Source of the DNA: JACMLD01 sp039916305
GTDB taxonomy: Bacteria; Bacteroidota; Bacteroidia; Chitinophagales; Chitinophagaceae
Reading direction: 5' to 3'
Length of the DNA stretch: 64,000 bases
Assembly: GCA_039916305.1 (NCBI GenBank)
Contig: JBDSLR010000010.1
Span: 1-64,000 of the forward strand
Shown here: one piece after another, positions 9,601-16,670 of the stretch
Numbering within the stretch: position 1 is the stretch's first letter
How the letters are laid out: each line of letters begins with the position of its first letter
Position numbers and translations under genes: made by a program
The notes under the pieces: generated by a model
What the model saw: the letters and a program-made list of their open reading frames with translations, nothing else
What the model was told of the DNA's origin: nothing
The model's database searches: none

Positions 9601-9947
9601 GTATTGAAGTACCGCCGCTGATTATTCAGCCTTATGTAGAAAATGCCATCTGGCACGGGTTGCTGCACAAGGAGAACAGCGGGCACCTGCAAATCAGGTT
9701 ACAGATGGCAGCCAGCAACCTGCTGCAATGCATTATTGAGGACAACGGCATTGGCCGCAAAAAAGCAAAAGAACTAAAAAGCAAAACCGCGGTAACAAGA
9801 AAATCGCTGGGTATGGAACTGACTGAAAACAGGCTGAAACTGCTGAATAAATACACGGAAGAAAACGCCATGATAGAGATTGTTGATATGGAAACCGACG
9901 CTGGGATGGCCGCCGGAACCAAAGTAATCATAAGCATCCCGGTATAA
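6612..9947 (+). CDS. Propeller-type sensor histidine kinase (LytS/YehU-type kinase domain)
   Basis: The ATG at 6612 is chosen over an upstream TTG because it begins a signal peptide (MATAICCCMLLLQSVAQ). The 1111-residue product has a periplasmic two-bladed propeller region of about 640 residues with repeated blades such as GFLWIGTIEGLSMFDG. A Y_Y_Y immunoglobulin-like domain follows (about 667-730), then a membrane helix (about 750-772) and a GAF-like cytoplasmic segment (about 785-890). The His_kinase domain has the phospho-acceptor His915 in QMNPHFIFNCLNS. The ATP-binding region has PYVENAIWHG near 1011 and EDNGIG. It phosphorylates the regulator encoded 15 bases downstream. Many such receptors sense polysaccharide fragments; the ligand here is unknown. 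Confidence 0.93.
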   Translation: MATAICCCMLLLQSVAQSPSFFHLTTASGLPDNNIRSLLIDKRGFLWIGTIEGLSMFDGYRVTSYYKDRQDRLPSNNIIHLSGDSAGNIWIATPDGISWLDEMRQFHRVFLQDSIAKFPARTIQETKKYGPVLFTGLGQYWHNQRSGKWERLDWIPQQLSYAHFIDAEKFNDDTIIYAMDSLVMLLDYATGKIVFQSVCKDVNSVCRYSDNAIAIALKSGLILIKDISSGNTLQEFRIDASINEIRPAANGAMLVATADDGFAVISSGGRISQYLHDPVEKGSLGSNNVSRIICSPDGDVIIGSRIAGLSTYNIYNLEAGYTSIFNDGNGHFYDNFISKIAEGDSGVLWLGAYEQIIRWDKANNRSRFYPYARRNGRPFEIRTLCVDKKGRVWAGTLGDGIAVLNQKTGEFIHRPTDSTASNAQRSKTVVTLYTATDGTIWVSTVAGTYTIDPVSGMAHDISVSSALNEIAGKRVNVFFEDGRGQLWMATHDAGLYRYHFSSGKLRHFTMADGLAADQVFGLCADSRHNLYAGCSLGFSVISSNDSIQTYTKSDGLRFDRCDGILEDSLGHLWISNVKYLFMFNPFNKTMKMFGLNSGLSPDGFRVGSLLKTSSGELIWGSRKGINYFFPEQLAEFSAKLKVNIYAADLQDTTVYVTGANPVRMRYANNNIIFRFTAIDLQGSSNILYRFMLENYDKSWQEGTDIREARYSSLQPGTYDFKVMASGDGINWIPAMDSISLNIIPPFWQRSWFIVIAVLLFAAAAASVIYRRLQKLERQRDLLEIEQSIGVFVSGISDLHSEKAIVAYLEQYCRQKIHFSSCVINEGEQPLTGVAVSVPVKYEEKILGYFNCGYTGEVVTRKQHILLTRLAGIFAPRIVRIKVLVEKQEADAMLADTQKKMTEIEMQALRAQMNPHFIFNCLNSINRYIVKSDQVTASLYLTKFAKLIRLILDNSNSKNVLLSNELEALRLYIEMEALRFDKKFSYDIYTDNNITTDCIEVPPLIIQPYVENAIWHGLLHKENSGHLQIRLQMAASNLLQCIIEDNGIGRKKAKELKSKTAVTRKSLGMELTENRLKLLNKYTEENAMIEIVDMETDAGMAAGTKVIISIPV

Positions 9948-9962
9948 AATAAATATAATGAT

Positions 9963-10712
9963 ATGATACGCTGTATTCTGATTGATGATGAGAGCAACAG
10001 CCTTGAGATGATGGAATGGCTGCTGAAAACCTATTGCCCGCAGGTTAAAATAGAAGCCATGTGCCATTCCGCCGCCGACGGTATAGCCGCCATTCACCAG
10101 CACAAACCCGATATTGTTTTTCTTGATATTGAAATGCCACACATGAACGGCTTTGATATGCTGGAGCAATTTGACAAACTGTTCTTCCAGGTTGTTTTCT
10201 GTACTGCCTATGATCAGTTTGCGATAAAAGCATTTAAATACAGTGCACTGAATTACCTGCTCAAACCCGTGGATCCTGCCGACCTGGTAGAAACCATCCG
10301 CAGGATTGAAGACAAGTACTTCACTCCGTCTAAAGAACAAATTGATTTGCTGCTGCAGACGATGAAACAAACCAGCAAGCCAGCCATACAGCGCATTGCA
10401 CTCACCACGGGCGACGGGTTGATATTTGTACCCGTACAAAATATTATGTATTGCCAGGCAGAAAGCAATTATACAAATGTTGTACTGGCGGGTGGAAAAA
10501 AAATAATGGTATCCAAAGTGCTGAAAGATATTGACGAGGCCCTGGCAGGTCCGGATTTTTTCCGTGTACACAATTCCTATCTCATCAACGTTAACCACAT
10601 CAGCAAATTTGTACGTGGCGATGGCGGCTACGTAATAATGGAAGATGGCGCAAGCATCGGCATCGCCAGGAACAGGCGCCAGCTTTTTATGGAAAGGTTT
10701 GAGAAATTCTAA
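9963..10712 (+). CDS. LytTR-family response regulator
   Basis: This 249-residue regulator has an N-terminal receiver domain (about 1-118). Acidic residues are in LIDDE, the phospho-acceptor is Asp55 in IVFLDIEMP, and the conserved Lys is in LLKPVD. A LytTR DNA-binding domain covers about 140-246, with the typical core FFRVHNSYLINVNHI. It lies 15 bases after the sensor kinase, so the two form a two-component operon. LytTR regulators bind direct repeats upstream of targets and often regulate their own operon or envelope genes. A terminator follows, so the downstream barrel gene is a separate unit. Confidence 0.95.
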   Translation: MIRCILIDDESNSLEMMEWLLKTYCPQVKIEAMCHSAADGIAAIHQHKPDIVFLDIEMPHMNGFDMLEQFDKLFFQVVFCTAYDQFAIKAFKYSALNYLLKPVDPADLVETIRRIEDKYFTPSKEQIDLLLQTMKQTSKPAIQRIALTTGDGLIFVPVQNIMYCQAESNYTNVVLAGGKKIMVSKVLKDIDEALAGPDFFRVHNSYLINVNHISKFVRGDGGYVIMEDGASIGIARNRRQLFMERFEKF

Positions 10713-10735
10713 ACTGTCCTGCTTTATCATTTTAT

Positions 10736-10765
10736 AAGTCTTTCCGTTGCGGAGAGACTTTTTTA
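10736..10765 (+). terminator. Intrinsic terminator of the two-component operon
   Basis: An 11-bp stem (AAGTCTTTCCG with CGGAGAGACTT, one G-T pair) with a TTG loop is followed by a run of T at 10759-10764, 24 bases after the regulator stop. Confidence 0.85.
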
Positions 10766-10855
10766 TGTCAGCCACTCAAAAAAAATGTCAGCTACACAAT
10801 AGCAGGCAACAACGCGTATTTGCGCACGTAGGTTTGCCCTATCAAATTAAATGAT

Positions 10856-11077
10856 ATGACAAACGCAAATCGCTCCGCTTTTTTTCTTACCTGTGTAGCC
10901 TGGCTGCTGGTTGCGGCAACAATGTCTTTTGCCAGTACTGCCATACACAAGACGCTCCGCATTTCCATTGAAGTACGCATGGGCTGCACAAAAACGCTAA
11001 GCCAGTCTTATCAGCAGGTGGAGCAACTCTTATATACCACCATTGAAATTCAGCGTAAACCAATCAATCATAAATAA
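10856..11077 (+). CDS. Small secreted hypothetical protein
   Basis: This 73-residue frame starts with a plausible signal sequence (SAFFLTCVAWLLVAATMSFA) and ends 18 bases before the next gene. A TAGGTTTG box matching the -7 consensus lies at 10829-10836. I recognise no family, and the mature part is only about 45 residues with a single Cys. It may be a real leader gene of the barrel gene or a chance frame. Confidence 0.4.
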   Translation: MTNANRSAFFLTCVAWLLVAATMSFASTAIHKTLRISIEVRMGCTKTLSQSYQQVEQLLYTTIEIQRKPINHK

Positions 11078-11095
11078 AAACAAAAAAAACAAAAA

Positions 11096-11692
11096 ATGAA
11101 AAAGATCATCTTCGCTATGTTACTTATTGCCGGCACACAGGCCTTTGCACAGCAAACCAGATCGGGTATTACTGCTTATGGTGCCTTATCCGCACAGTAT
11201 TCAAAATTTTCGGGGAAAAATGCCGTGTTTACCGGAGCGTATGGCGGTGTATTGCTGCACCACAAATTATTACTGGGTGCCGGTGCTTATGCGCTTACCA
11301 CCAAACACAGCGGTTACGGGCTGAACGAGAACAGCCACCAGCCTAACAACTGGCGGATGGGTTATGGAGGTCTTGTGGCAGAATACACATTTTTGGAAAA
11401 CAAAAACATGCATTTTACCGCAGGTGCCCTGGCAGGCGGTGGTATTGTAAAAAACGGCAAAGGCCGCGGAACCATACCGGCCAACGGTTCAGATGAACTG
11501 AAAGATGTTGACGCATCGGGTTTTTATGTAGTGCAGCCTTCCGTTGCCCTTGAAGTGATTGCCGCCCGCTGGATGCGCATATCTGCAGGTGTCGGTTACC
11601 GTTATGTTGCCGGTTCGGACCAACCCGGCATTAGCAATAAAGACATGAGTGCGCCTACGGCAAGCCTTACTGTGAAATTCGGGTTATTCTAA
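11096..11692 (+). CDS. Outer-membrane beta-barrel protein, hypothetical
   Basis: The 198-residue protein has a clear signal peptide (MKKIIFAMLLIAGTQAFAQ). It then has alternating aromatic and small residues typical of an eight-stranded barrel, for example ITAYGALSAQYSKF and WMRISAGVGYRYVAG, and ends in an aromatic residue (VKFGLF), the usual barrel terminus. No catalytic motif is seen. An A-rich leader without a Shine-Dalgarno site precedes the ATG, as is usual for the phylum. A strong terminator follows 11 bases after the stop. Confidence 0.8.
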   Translation: MKKIIFAMLLIAGTQAFAQQTRSGITAYGALSAQYSKFSGKNAVFTGAYGGVLLHHKLLLGAGAYALTTKHSGYGLNENSHQPNNWRMGYGGLVAEYTFLENKNMHFTAGALAGGGIVKNGKGRGTIPANGSDELKDVDASGFYVVQPSVALEVIAARWMRISAGVGYRYVAGSDQPGISNKDMSAPTASLTVKFGLF

Positions 11693-11702
11693 TTACCTGT
11701 AT

Positions 11703-11728
11703 GGGCCCCGGCAAGCCGGGGCCCTTTT
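11703..11728 (+). terminator. Strong GC-rich intrinsic terminator
   Basis: A perfect 10-bp stem GGGCCCCGGC with GCCGGGGCCC, an AA loop and TTTT directly after, 11 bases behind the barrel gene stop. Confidence 0.92.
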
Positions 11729-11895
11729 ATAACCTACTCAACCAATGAAAAAATACAGCACCAGATACAAATGGAAACAAAGCAGCCTGCAACCGGTTGG
11801 CAATGATGAAATATTTGACCACCTGTTTCTTATTCCCAAACGCAAAATGGGTGGGCTGCGTTTTAACCTGTTCAAAAAAACTAAAAAATATTTTC

Positions 11896-12141
11896 ATGAA
11901 ACATACATATATCACCCTCCAGGTAAGGATCGCCTGCCTGTCACGGCCGGCACGGCGGAAAAACATACATGAACAATTGGAAGAGACCATTGCAGAAAGG
12001 AAAATAATATTACGCCGCCTCAATAATACGCTGCAGTTGTTATCAATACTCAACCTGCTGGGTGAACCTGAAGCGAACAACCAACAGTTGCTATCAACCC
12101 CGGATCCGTTACCACGCGCCCGCGCCAATTTCCAGCACTAA
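11896..12141 (+). CDS. Possible small helical protein
   Basis: From the ATG at 11896 an 81-residue frame runs with a charged helical middle (NIHEQLEETIAERKIILRR). It ends inside the 3' end of the convergent gene at 12109. The frame is open further upstream (from 11797), and a competing frame at 11745-11972 begins MKKYSTRYKWKQSS. Neither resembles a family I know. At most one is real; the amphipathic helix makes this one slightly more likely. Confidence 0.28.
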   Translation: MKHTYITLQVRIACLSRPARRKNIHEQLEETIAERKIILRRLNNTLQLLSILNLLGEPEANNQQLLSTPDPLPRARANFQH

Positions 12142-13617
12142 ACCGCTTTCTTTAATGGGCGCAAAGCCCGTAAGCCGGTATCCAATCCTTATCCCCAGGA
12201 ATTTAGGCCTTCTAAAAACGCTTTTCATTTTCAGGTTGAACCTGATTTTAAACCCAAATTCAGATGCAAAATCCATTTTGTAATGGCGTTCATTTTTCCG
12301 CTCATCGTAGTCATTGAATTCGTACCCAAAGCCAACATAGGGGTCTACCCATCTTGAAGCAGAAGACATGTGCATTACCAGGTGGCCAAAAACAGTTTTG
12401 TCGCCATGGGAATTATTTTTTTCAACGCTGTAATCCCCGCTGCCAGCATAAAACTTATTGATAAACCATCCGCCGGTCATAGGGGCAGCCACATTTTTTA
12501 CAATGAGCAGCGGCGCAATATACGTGAGGCCACCATTTTCTTCCTGCCGGTATGCCAGGGTAATGGGGTGCCTGTTTTCATCCTCCGGTATGCCCCGTAT
12601 TTTGTTTGCCTGTTTTTTTGAGGTCTTTATTGCCGGCCATTTAACCGGCTTTTTATCTTTTACCAAATCCTGTAAGTGTTTGTCGGCGGTAAGCTGGCCG
12701 GCCTCCGGGAAGGGCCTCAGTTCATAAACAGGTTTTTCCGTGAGCTGCCGAGTATCAGTGGCAAATTCATCGTACAAAGGACTATCGCCGGGCAAGGGTG
12801 GCGATACAATAGTGGCAGCTGTCCGCAATTTGGTCATCCAACTTTGATAGGCACCAGAAAACAAGGTGCCGCCACGTATGATATCACGGATGCCCCAGGC
12901 ATCATTGGTACGCACATTTACATCATAACTGGGCGTATAAATGCCATCGCCATTGGCGTCCGGGCAGGAAGCATGTTTGCCTTCTTCAATTAAAACGGTG
13001 ACCGGGAATTTGGTATAGATATCCGCCACATGCAGGTTGTTGTACCAGTAGAGGCCGTGCGCCCTTCCATTTACATTTTCTACCCTGATGCGGTAAGCGC
13101 CGTTTGCAGGATTTTTGTCCACCACCATTTTCATTACCACCGATTCAATATCGTGCGGATGGCTGCCCAAGCCCAGTTCAGATGCATAATAAAAATAATA
13201 GTCGAGATAAAATACTTTCACCAGGTCCAGGTTCATGGCAGATGCGCCTCTGTTTGCCTGGCCGGGTTTGTAAACGAGTTGTTGATCAACGCCCCTATCC
13301 GTAAAAATGCTGAGTATTTTATAATATACCACTGGTTTTTTGGTGGCAGATTCAAACGGAAAAGCTTCGGGAATATGAATGCCATCCTTCTGGTAACCTT
13401 TCATATTAGGTTCATCGGGCGAGAACCATAAAACCGGTGCTGCGTATGCCGCAATTTTTTCAACTGAAATGGACGCCACATGTCCCTGCCACACGGTACT
13501 GTTGTGGTAAATATCGGCGATGGAAGTACTATCTGGCTTTACTTTTGTTACAGGAACATTTTGCGCAAATGCACAAAACGGAAGTAATATAAATGCGCAG
13601 GGAGCAGTTAACTTCAT
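12109..13617 (-). CDS. Large secreted hypothetical protein with Vps62-like N-terminal region
   Basis: The 502-residue protein starts with a signal peptide (MKLTAPCAFILLPFCAFAQ). Residues about 55-250 carry the pattern AAPVLWFSPDEP, then GSHPHDIESVVM and IEEGKHASCPDANGDG. This recalls the Vps62-type layout of a Y/FxPxE entry, an HPHD-type acidic centre and a GKHAS motif. The NPANG and DANGDG loops could bind calcium. The C-terminal 130 residues look like beta-barrel strands (WVDPYVGFGYEFNDY, LGIRIGYRLTGF) ending in an aromatic residue, so the protein may be anchored in the outer membrane. Activity unknown. It stands alone and convergent to the preceding small frames. Confidence 0.7.
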   Translation of the reverse strand: MKLTAPCAFILLPFCAFAQNVPVTKVKPDSTSIADIYHNSTVWQGHVASISVEKIAAYAAPVLWFSPDEPNMKGYQKDGIHIPEAFPFESATKKPVVYYKILSIFTDRGVDQQLVYKPGQANRGASAMNLDLVKVFYLDYYFYYASELGLGSHPHDIESVVMKMVVDKNPANGAYRIRVENVNGRAHGLYWYNNLHVADIYTKFPVTVLIEEGKHASCPDANGDGIYTPSYDVNVRTNDAWGIRDIIRGGTLFSGAYQSWMTKLRTAATIVSPPLPGDSPLYDEFATDTRQLTEKPVYELRPFPEAGQLTADKHLQDLVKDKKPVKWPAIKTSKKQANKIRGIPEDENRHPITLAYRQEENGGLTYIAPLLIVKNVAAPMTGGWFINKFYAGSGDYSVEKNNSHGDKTVFGHLVMHMSSASRWVDPYVGFGYEFNDYDERKNERHYKMDFASEFGFKIRFNLKMKSVFRRPKFLGIRIGYRLTGFAPIKESGLVLEIGAGAW

Positions 13618-13815
13618 GGAAGGTTATTGGCAATAACAGATGATTAAATATAAGGAATAATCAGTGGATGCAGGTGATATGCCGCTGGCATGGTTCTTTG
13701 GTGCCTAAGTGGTAAAAATGGAGAATTTTGCGTAACACTTATATTTAAATAAATTCTACATTTTTGCTAAATTTCGTTTTGAAACAATAAACAAGAAAGC
13801 TACTTTAAATAATAA

Positions 13816-14831
13816 CTACATGCGCAAAAAGCCAAGACTCATATTATTGGTTTAACTGCTGTAGATGAAATCTTTGCGAAAGCCAGTGTTGCATTTGAAG
13901 CAAAAATATTGACTGTTATCCGATACAGTAATATTGACGTAGAATGGCAGGAGAGGCTTCACAATGGTATTGATCAATGGGTACAGTCAAAAATTTCGTC
14001 ATTGCAAGTCGACTTGACATATGATTATGGCATCGGGATAATATCAGCAATTAAAATTGAATTAGCGGCCGTGAAAAGATTAGGCAAAAATTGGACTAAA
14101 GTTAATAAACCAAATGATCCATCACCTTATTACGAAACTACTTTTGAGGGAAAACAAAAAACATTTCGAGTAATTACAGGATGCGCACCTCAAATGGGCA
14201 TGAATGCAAGTGCTGTTCTATCAATGAAAATCATACAAAATTTTCGACCGAAGTATTTATTTATGATTGGTATTGTAGCCTCAGTAAAAACTGCTGACCA
14301 ACACGGTTATGGTGATATTATTATAATTGATGAATGCTGGGATGGTGGCGCAGGAAAAATAACACAAGACGAATACAATACAAATATATTCAGCCTGCAG
14401 CCAATCATTTGTCATTAAATAGAGACATATCGGAGAAATTTCGATCATTTAAAGATAATAATGCTCTTTTACGGAAAATAAAAGACAACTGGCTACCTGG
14501 GAAAGTGCCTAATACTGAACTACAAATACATATTGGTTCAATGGCGTCAGTAGCTGGTGTTATAGAAAACGAATCAATAATTCGACAATTAAAAATTAAG
14601 GATAGAAAATTGTTAGGATTAGAAATGGAGGCATACGGGATGTACTTTAGCTGTGCAAATTGCGGAAATCCTAAACCAATTGCAGTTGCATTGAAATCAA
14701 TCAGTGATTTTGCAAGTACAGGTAAAAACGACATCTATCAAAATTACTCGGCCTACACTAGCGTCAATGTAACGTATGAATTTATAAAAACACAACTATA
14801 TCAACCCCTAGTATATTCCCAACAACGATAA
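13816..14831 (+). pseudogene. Decayed receiver-nucleoside phosphorylase fusion gene
   Basis: The frame opens after a stop at 13813-13815 with no usable start and reads HIIGLTAVDEIFAKAS, which resembles the end of a response-regulator receiver domain. A PNP/UDP phosphorylase (MTA/SAH nucleosidase-like) domain follows, with GCAPQMGMNASAVLSMKI, YLFMIGIVAS, GDIIIIDECWDGGAGKI and, in a second frame, IHIGSMASVAGVIEN and GLEMEAYGMYFS. One base is missing near 14389-14391, because ATATTTCAG would be needed to join the frames. The N-terminal receiver is mostly lost. The sequence is AT-richer than its neighbours and lies at the 3' side of a tRNA gene, which suggests a relic of acquired DNA. Confidence 0.78.
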
Positions 14832-14864
14832 AGCTTTGTAAATATATAATTTACAAAGCTTTAT
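14828..14864. terminator. Bidirectional hairpin between pseudogene and tRNA
   Basis: A perfect 16-bp inverted repeat (ATAAAGCTTTGTAAAT at 14828-14843, its complement at 14849-14864) with a 5-base loop. It begins inside the stop codon of the phosphorylase remnant and lies 13 bases from the tRNA 3' end, so it can end transcription from both sides. Confidence 0.7.
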
Positions 14865-14876
14865 AAAATTAATAAG

Positions 14877-14950
14877 TGACCCGGATTGGATTCAAACCAA
14901 TGACCCCAAACTTAGAAGGTTTGTGCTCTATTCAGCTGAGCTACCGGGCC
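14877..14950 (-). tRNA. tRNA-Arg (anticodon TCT)
   Basis: Read on the minus strand, the 74 bases fold into a full cloverleaf. The acceptor stem is GGCCCGG with CCGGGTC. The D stem is GCTC with GAGC. The anticodon stem is CAAAC with GTTTG and the loop CTTCTAA, giving anticodon TCT. The T stem is ATTGG with CCAAT and the loop is TTTGAAT. The discriminator base is A and CCA is not encoded. It reads AGA codons. Its 3' end faces the decayed phosphorylase gene, the usual side for integration of mobile DNA. Confidence 0.97.
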
Positions 14951-15054
14951 GGCATTTGTTTGCCGGGTGGCTAATCAGGGCGCAAAATAACGAAAAAACA
15001 ATGAGGCAGGCAAAACTAAAACGGCAATAATTACCATAAAAACAGCCAGGCGGC

Positions 15055-15062
15055 TATCTTTA
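15055..15062 (+). promoter_or_regulatory. Putative -7 element overlapping the DUF2809 start region
   Basis: TATCTTTA (consensus TAnnTTTG, one mismatch) ends on the first base of the ATG at 15062. If used, transcription would begin at about the second ATG (15068), giving a nearly leaderless message. Confidence 0.35.
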
Positions 15063-15067
15063 TGCCC

Positions 15068-15475
15068 ATGAAAACACCCTTTCTCTACCGCCGCATTGGC
15101 TATTTTGCCTGCGTGGTGTTTCTTACCTGGCTGGCGCTGGCCACACGGAGCCACCGCCAATGGTTTCACCCGTTGGTAGTTGAATATGGCGGCGACGTTA
15201 TCTGGGCCGGCATGTTTCTTTTCTTTTTACGCATGATCTTTATCACCACTACACTCTGGAAGCTGGCGCTTATCAATTACGCACTGGGCGTTGCGGATGA
15301 ACTGACCCAACTATACCGCGGGCCATGGGCCAATGCCGTACGTGAAACCAGGCTGGGCAGGTTGTTGTTTGGCGTGGGCTTTCTATGGAGCGATATCCTT
15401 TGCTATGCAGTCGGAACATTGCTGGCATTTTGCATTATCTGGCTAATGGAGCGGGGCAGTCCTGAACGCCAGTAG
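15068..15475 (+). CDS. DUF2809 family membrane protein
   Basis: A 135-residue integral membrane protein with four hydrophobic segments: about 8-25, 36-58, 65-80 and 105-128. It has the family-typical GGDVIWAGMFLFFL region and ALGVADELTQLY, an acidic patch in the third segment. DUF2809 proteins have no known function; some sit near VanZ-like proteins. The second ATG (15068) is preferred because a promoter-like box overlaps the first one at 15062. It is a single gene next to the tRNA. Confidence 0.85.
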   Translation: MKTPFLYRRIGYFACVVFLTWLALATRSHRQWFHPLVVEYGGDVIWAGMFLFFLRMIFITTTLWKLALINYALGVADELTQLYRGPWANAVRETRLGRLLFGVGFLWSDILCYAVGTLLAFCIIWLMERGSPERQ

Positions 15476-15697
15476 CTATTCTTGCCAATTCGCCCGTATG
15501 AAATTCATCCGCGGCCACCTTTACTGCATATTATACACCCCCGCTGATGAACGCTTTAATTTGAACGCTTTCCAATCAGCTTTCAACATGTCTAAGAACA
15601 TAAAATACTGTTCCATGCCGTTTGGGGCTGCCATGGCATAATCTTGGCCTTTCATCTGGTAACAACAGGTAAAAGAAAGCTGTAAACAGCACAAGCG

Positions 15698-15713
15698 GTG
15701 CATGCGCATGCAC
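15698..15713. promoter_or_regulatory. Perfect 16-bp palindrome, possible operator
   Basis: GTGCATGCGCATGCAC is fully self-complementary and lies 113 bases before mlaE. No known regulator site is recognised. Confidence 0.35.
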
Positions 15714-15728
15714 AATGAACAGCTTCTA

Positions 15729-15760
15729 ATTTTTTCCCCGTGTATACATGGGGAAAAAAA
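15729..15760. promoter_or_regulatory. 32-bp T6C4...G4A7 palindrome upstream of mlaE
   Basis: ATTTTTTCCCC and GGGGAAAAAA flank GTGTATACAT; the only imperfection is one G-T pair. The T run sits in the 5' arm on either strand, so it does not have terminator layout. It could be a protein-binding site, a cruciform or a leader hairpin. Confidence 0.45.
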
Positions 15761-15825
15761 TGCGCATCATGGACCGTAGAAGCACACTGTTATCAAAGAC
15801 TTCCAAAATGCTGGTCATATAATTT

Positions 15826-16620
15826 ATGAAAATTAATATTGCAAAATCACGGACAGGACTTATCTCACCCGGCGTGGATACATTCTTCAAAGACATCCAT
15901 CATATTTTTGCCTTTGCCGGCCTTTTTTTTAAAGAAGCTTTTACCCCGCCATTTAAAGGCCGTGAGATACTCCGGCAATTTTATGAAGTGGGCGTGCGGT
16001 CGCTGCCACTGATATCTGTTACCGGCTTTGTTACCGGTATTGTATTTACCAAACAATCGCGGCCCTCCCTTGCAGAATTTGGCGCTACCTCCTGGTTGCC
16101 ATCACTGGTGGCCATTGCCATTTTGCGTGCACTGGCGCCATTGATTACTGCATTAATTACGGCGGGTAAAGTTGGCTCCAGTATTGGTGCTGAACTTGGA
16201 TCCATGAAAGTGACGGAACAAATAGATGCCATGGAAGTATCTGCCGCTAATCCCTTTAAATTTTTAGTGGTTACCCGGGTTATTGCCACCACCTTAATGA
16301 TACCGGTGCTGATGTTTTATACCAGCTTTATTGCCCTGATGGGTGGCTATATAAATGTGCACTTTAATGAAATGACCAGCTTTGCGAGCTTTCTTGAAAA
16401 AGCGTTTGAACGCATAACGTTCCTGGACCTGTTTGCATCGCTGATCAAATCGATGTTTTTTGGATTCACCATTGGCATTGTTAGTTGTTATAAGGGTTAT
16501 ACAACATCTATGGGCACAAGAGGCGTAGGCATCGCTGCCAACAGCGCCGTGGTGACGTCTATGTTCCTGGTTTTTGTGGAAGAAATTATAGCCGTACAAA
16601 TAACCAGCTGGTTCAGGTAA
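15826..16620 (+). CDS. mlaE: MlaE-family ABC transporter permease
   Basis: This 264-residue inner-membrane permease has the MlaE family core: SVTGFVTGIVFTKQSRPSL, then ALAPLITALITAGKVGSSIG with the conserved AGKVGSSIGAELGSM stretch, and EQIDAMEV. Five or six hydrophobic segments are visible. Known role: together with MlaF and the MCE protein MlaD it moves phospholipids between inner and outer membranes to keep outer-membrane asymmetry. It is followed after 50 bases by the ATPase gene and then by an mlaD gene, giving the classic mlaE-F-D order. mlaB and mlaC are not in the window, which is usual for Bacteroidota. Confidence 0.95.
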   Translation: MKINIAKSRTGLISPGVDTFFKDIHHIFAFAGLFFKEAFTPPFKGREILRQFYEVGVRSLPLISVTGFVTGIVFTKQSRPSLAEFGATSWLPSLVAIAILRALAPLITALITAGKVGSSIGAELGSMKVTEQIDAMEVSAANPFKFLVVTRVIATTLMIPVLMFYTSFIALMGGYINVHFNEMTSFASFLEKAFERITFLDLFASLIKSMFFGFTIGIVSCYKGYTTSMGTRGVGIAANSAVVTSMFLVFVEEIIAVQITSWFR

Positions 16621-16670
16621 TTTATCCTCTCTGCCTGGCAGGGCTATCGGGGTAACGTTAAAAAAAAACA

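Larger units (their letters stand above)
15476..15825. other. Intergenic region with two palindromes upstream of the mla operon
   Basis: No convincing gene is seen. A 64-codon minus-strand frame at 15521-15715 has Cys-rich, atypical composition and is ignored. Two palindromes stand out: a perfect 16-bp GTGCATGCGCATGCAC at 15698-15713, and a 32-bp near-perfect one at 15729-15760 centred on TGTATACA with T6C4 and G4A7 arms. The mlaE start lies 65 bases after the second. Confidence 0.6.

Noticed and set aside
9774..10775. Long open frame opposite the response regulator
   Set aside because: It is the antisense shadow of the LytTR regulator and the kinase end; the plus-strand proteins carry all conserved motifs.
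15521..15715. 64-codon minus-strand frame before the mla operon
   Set aside because: It runs through a perfect palindrome, begins with an odd Cys/Met-rich stretch and resembles no family.
15729..15760. T6C4/G4A7 palindrome read as a terminator
   Set aside because: The T run lies in the 5' arm on both strands and no T run follows the stem.
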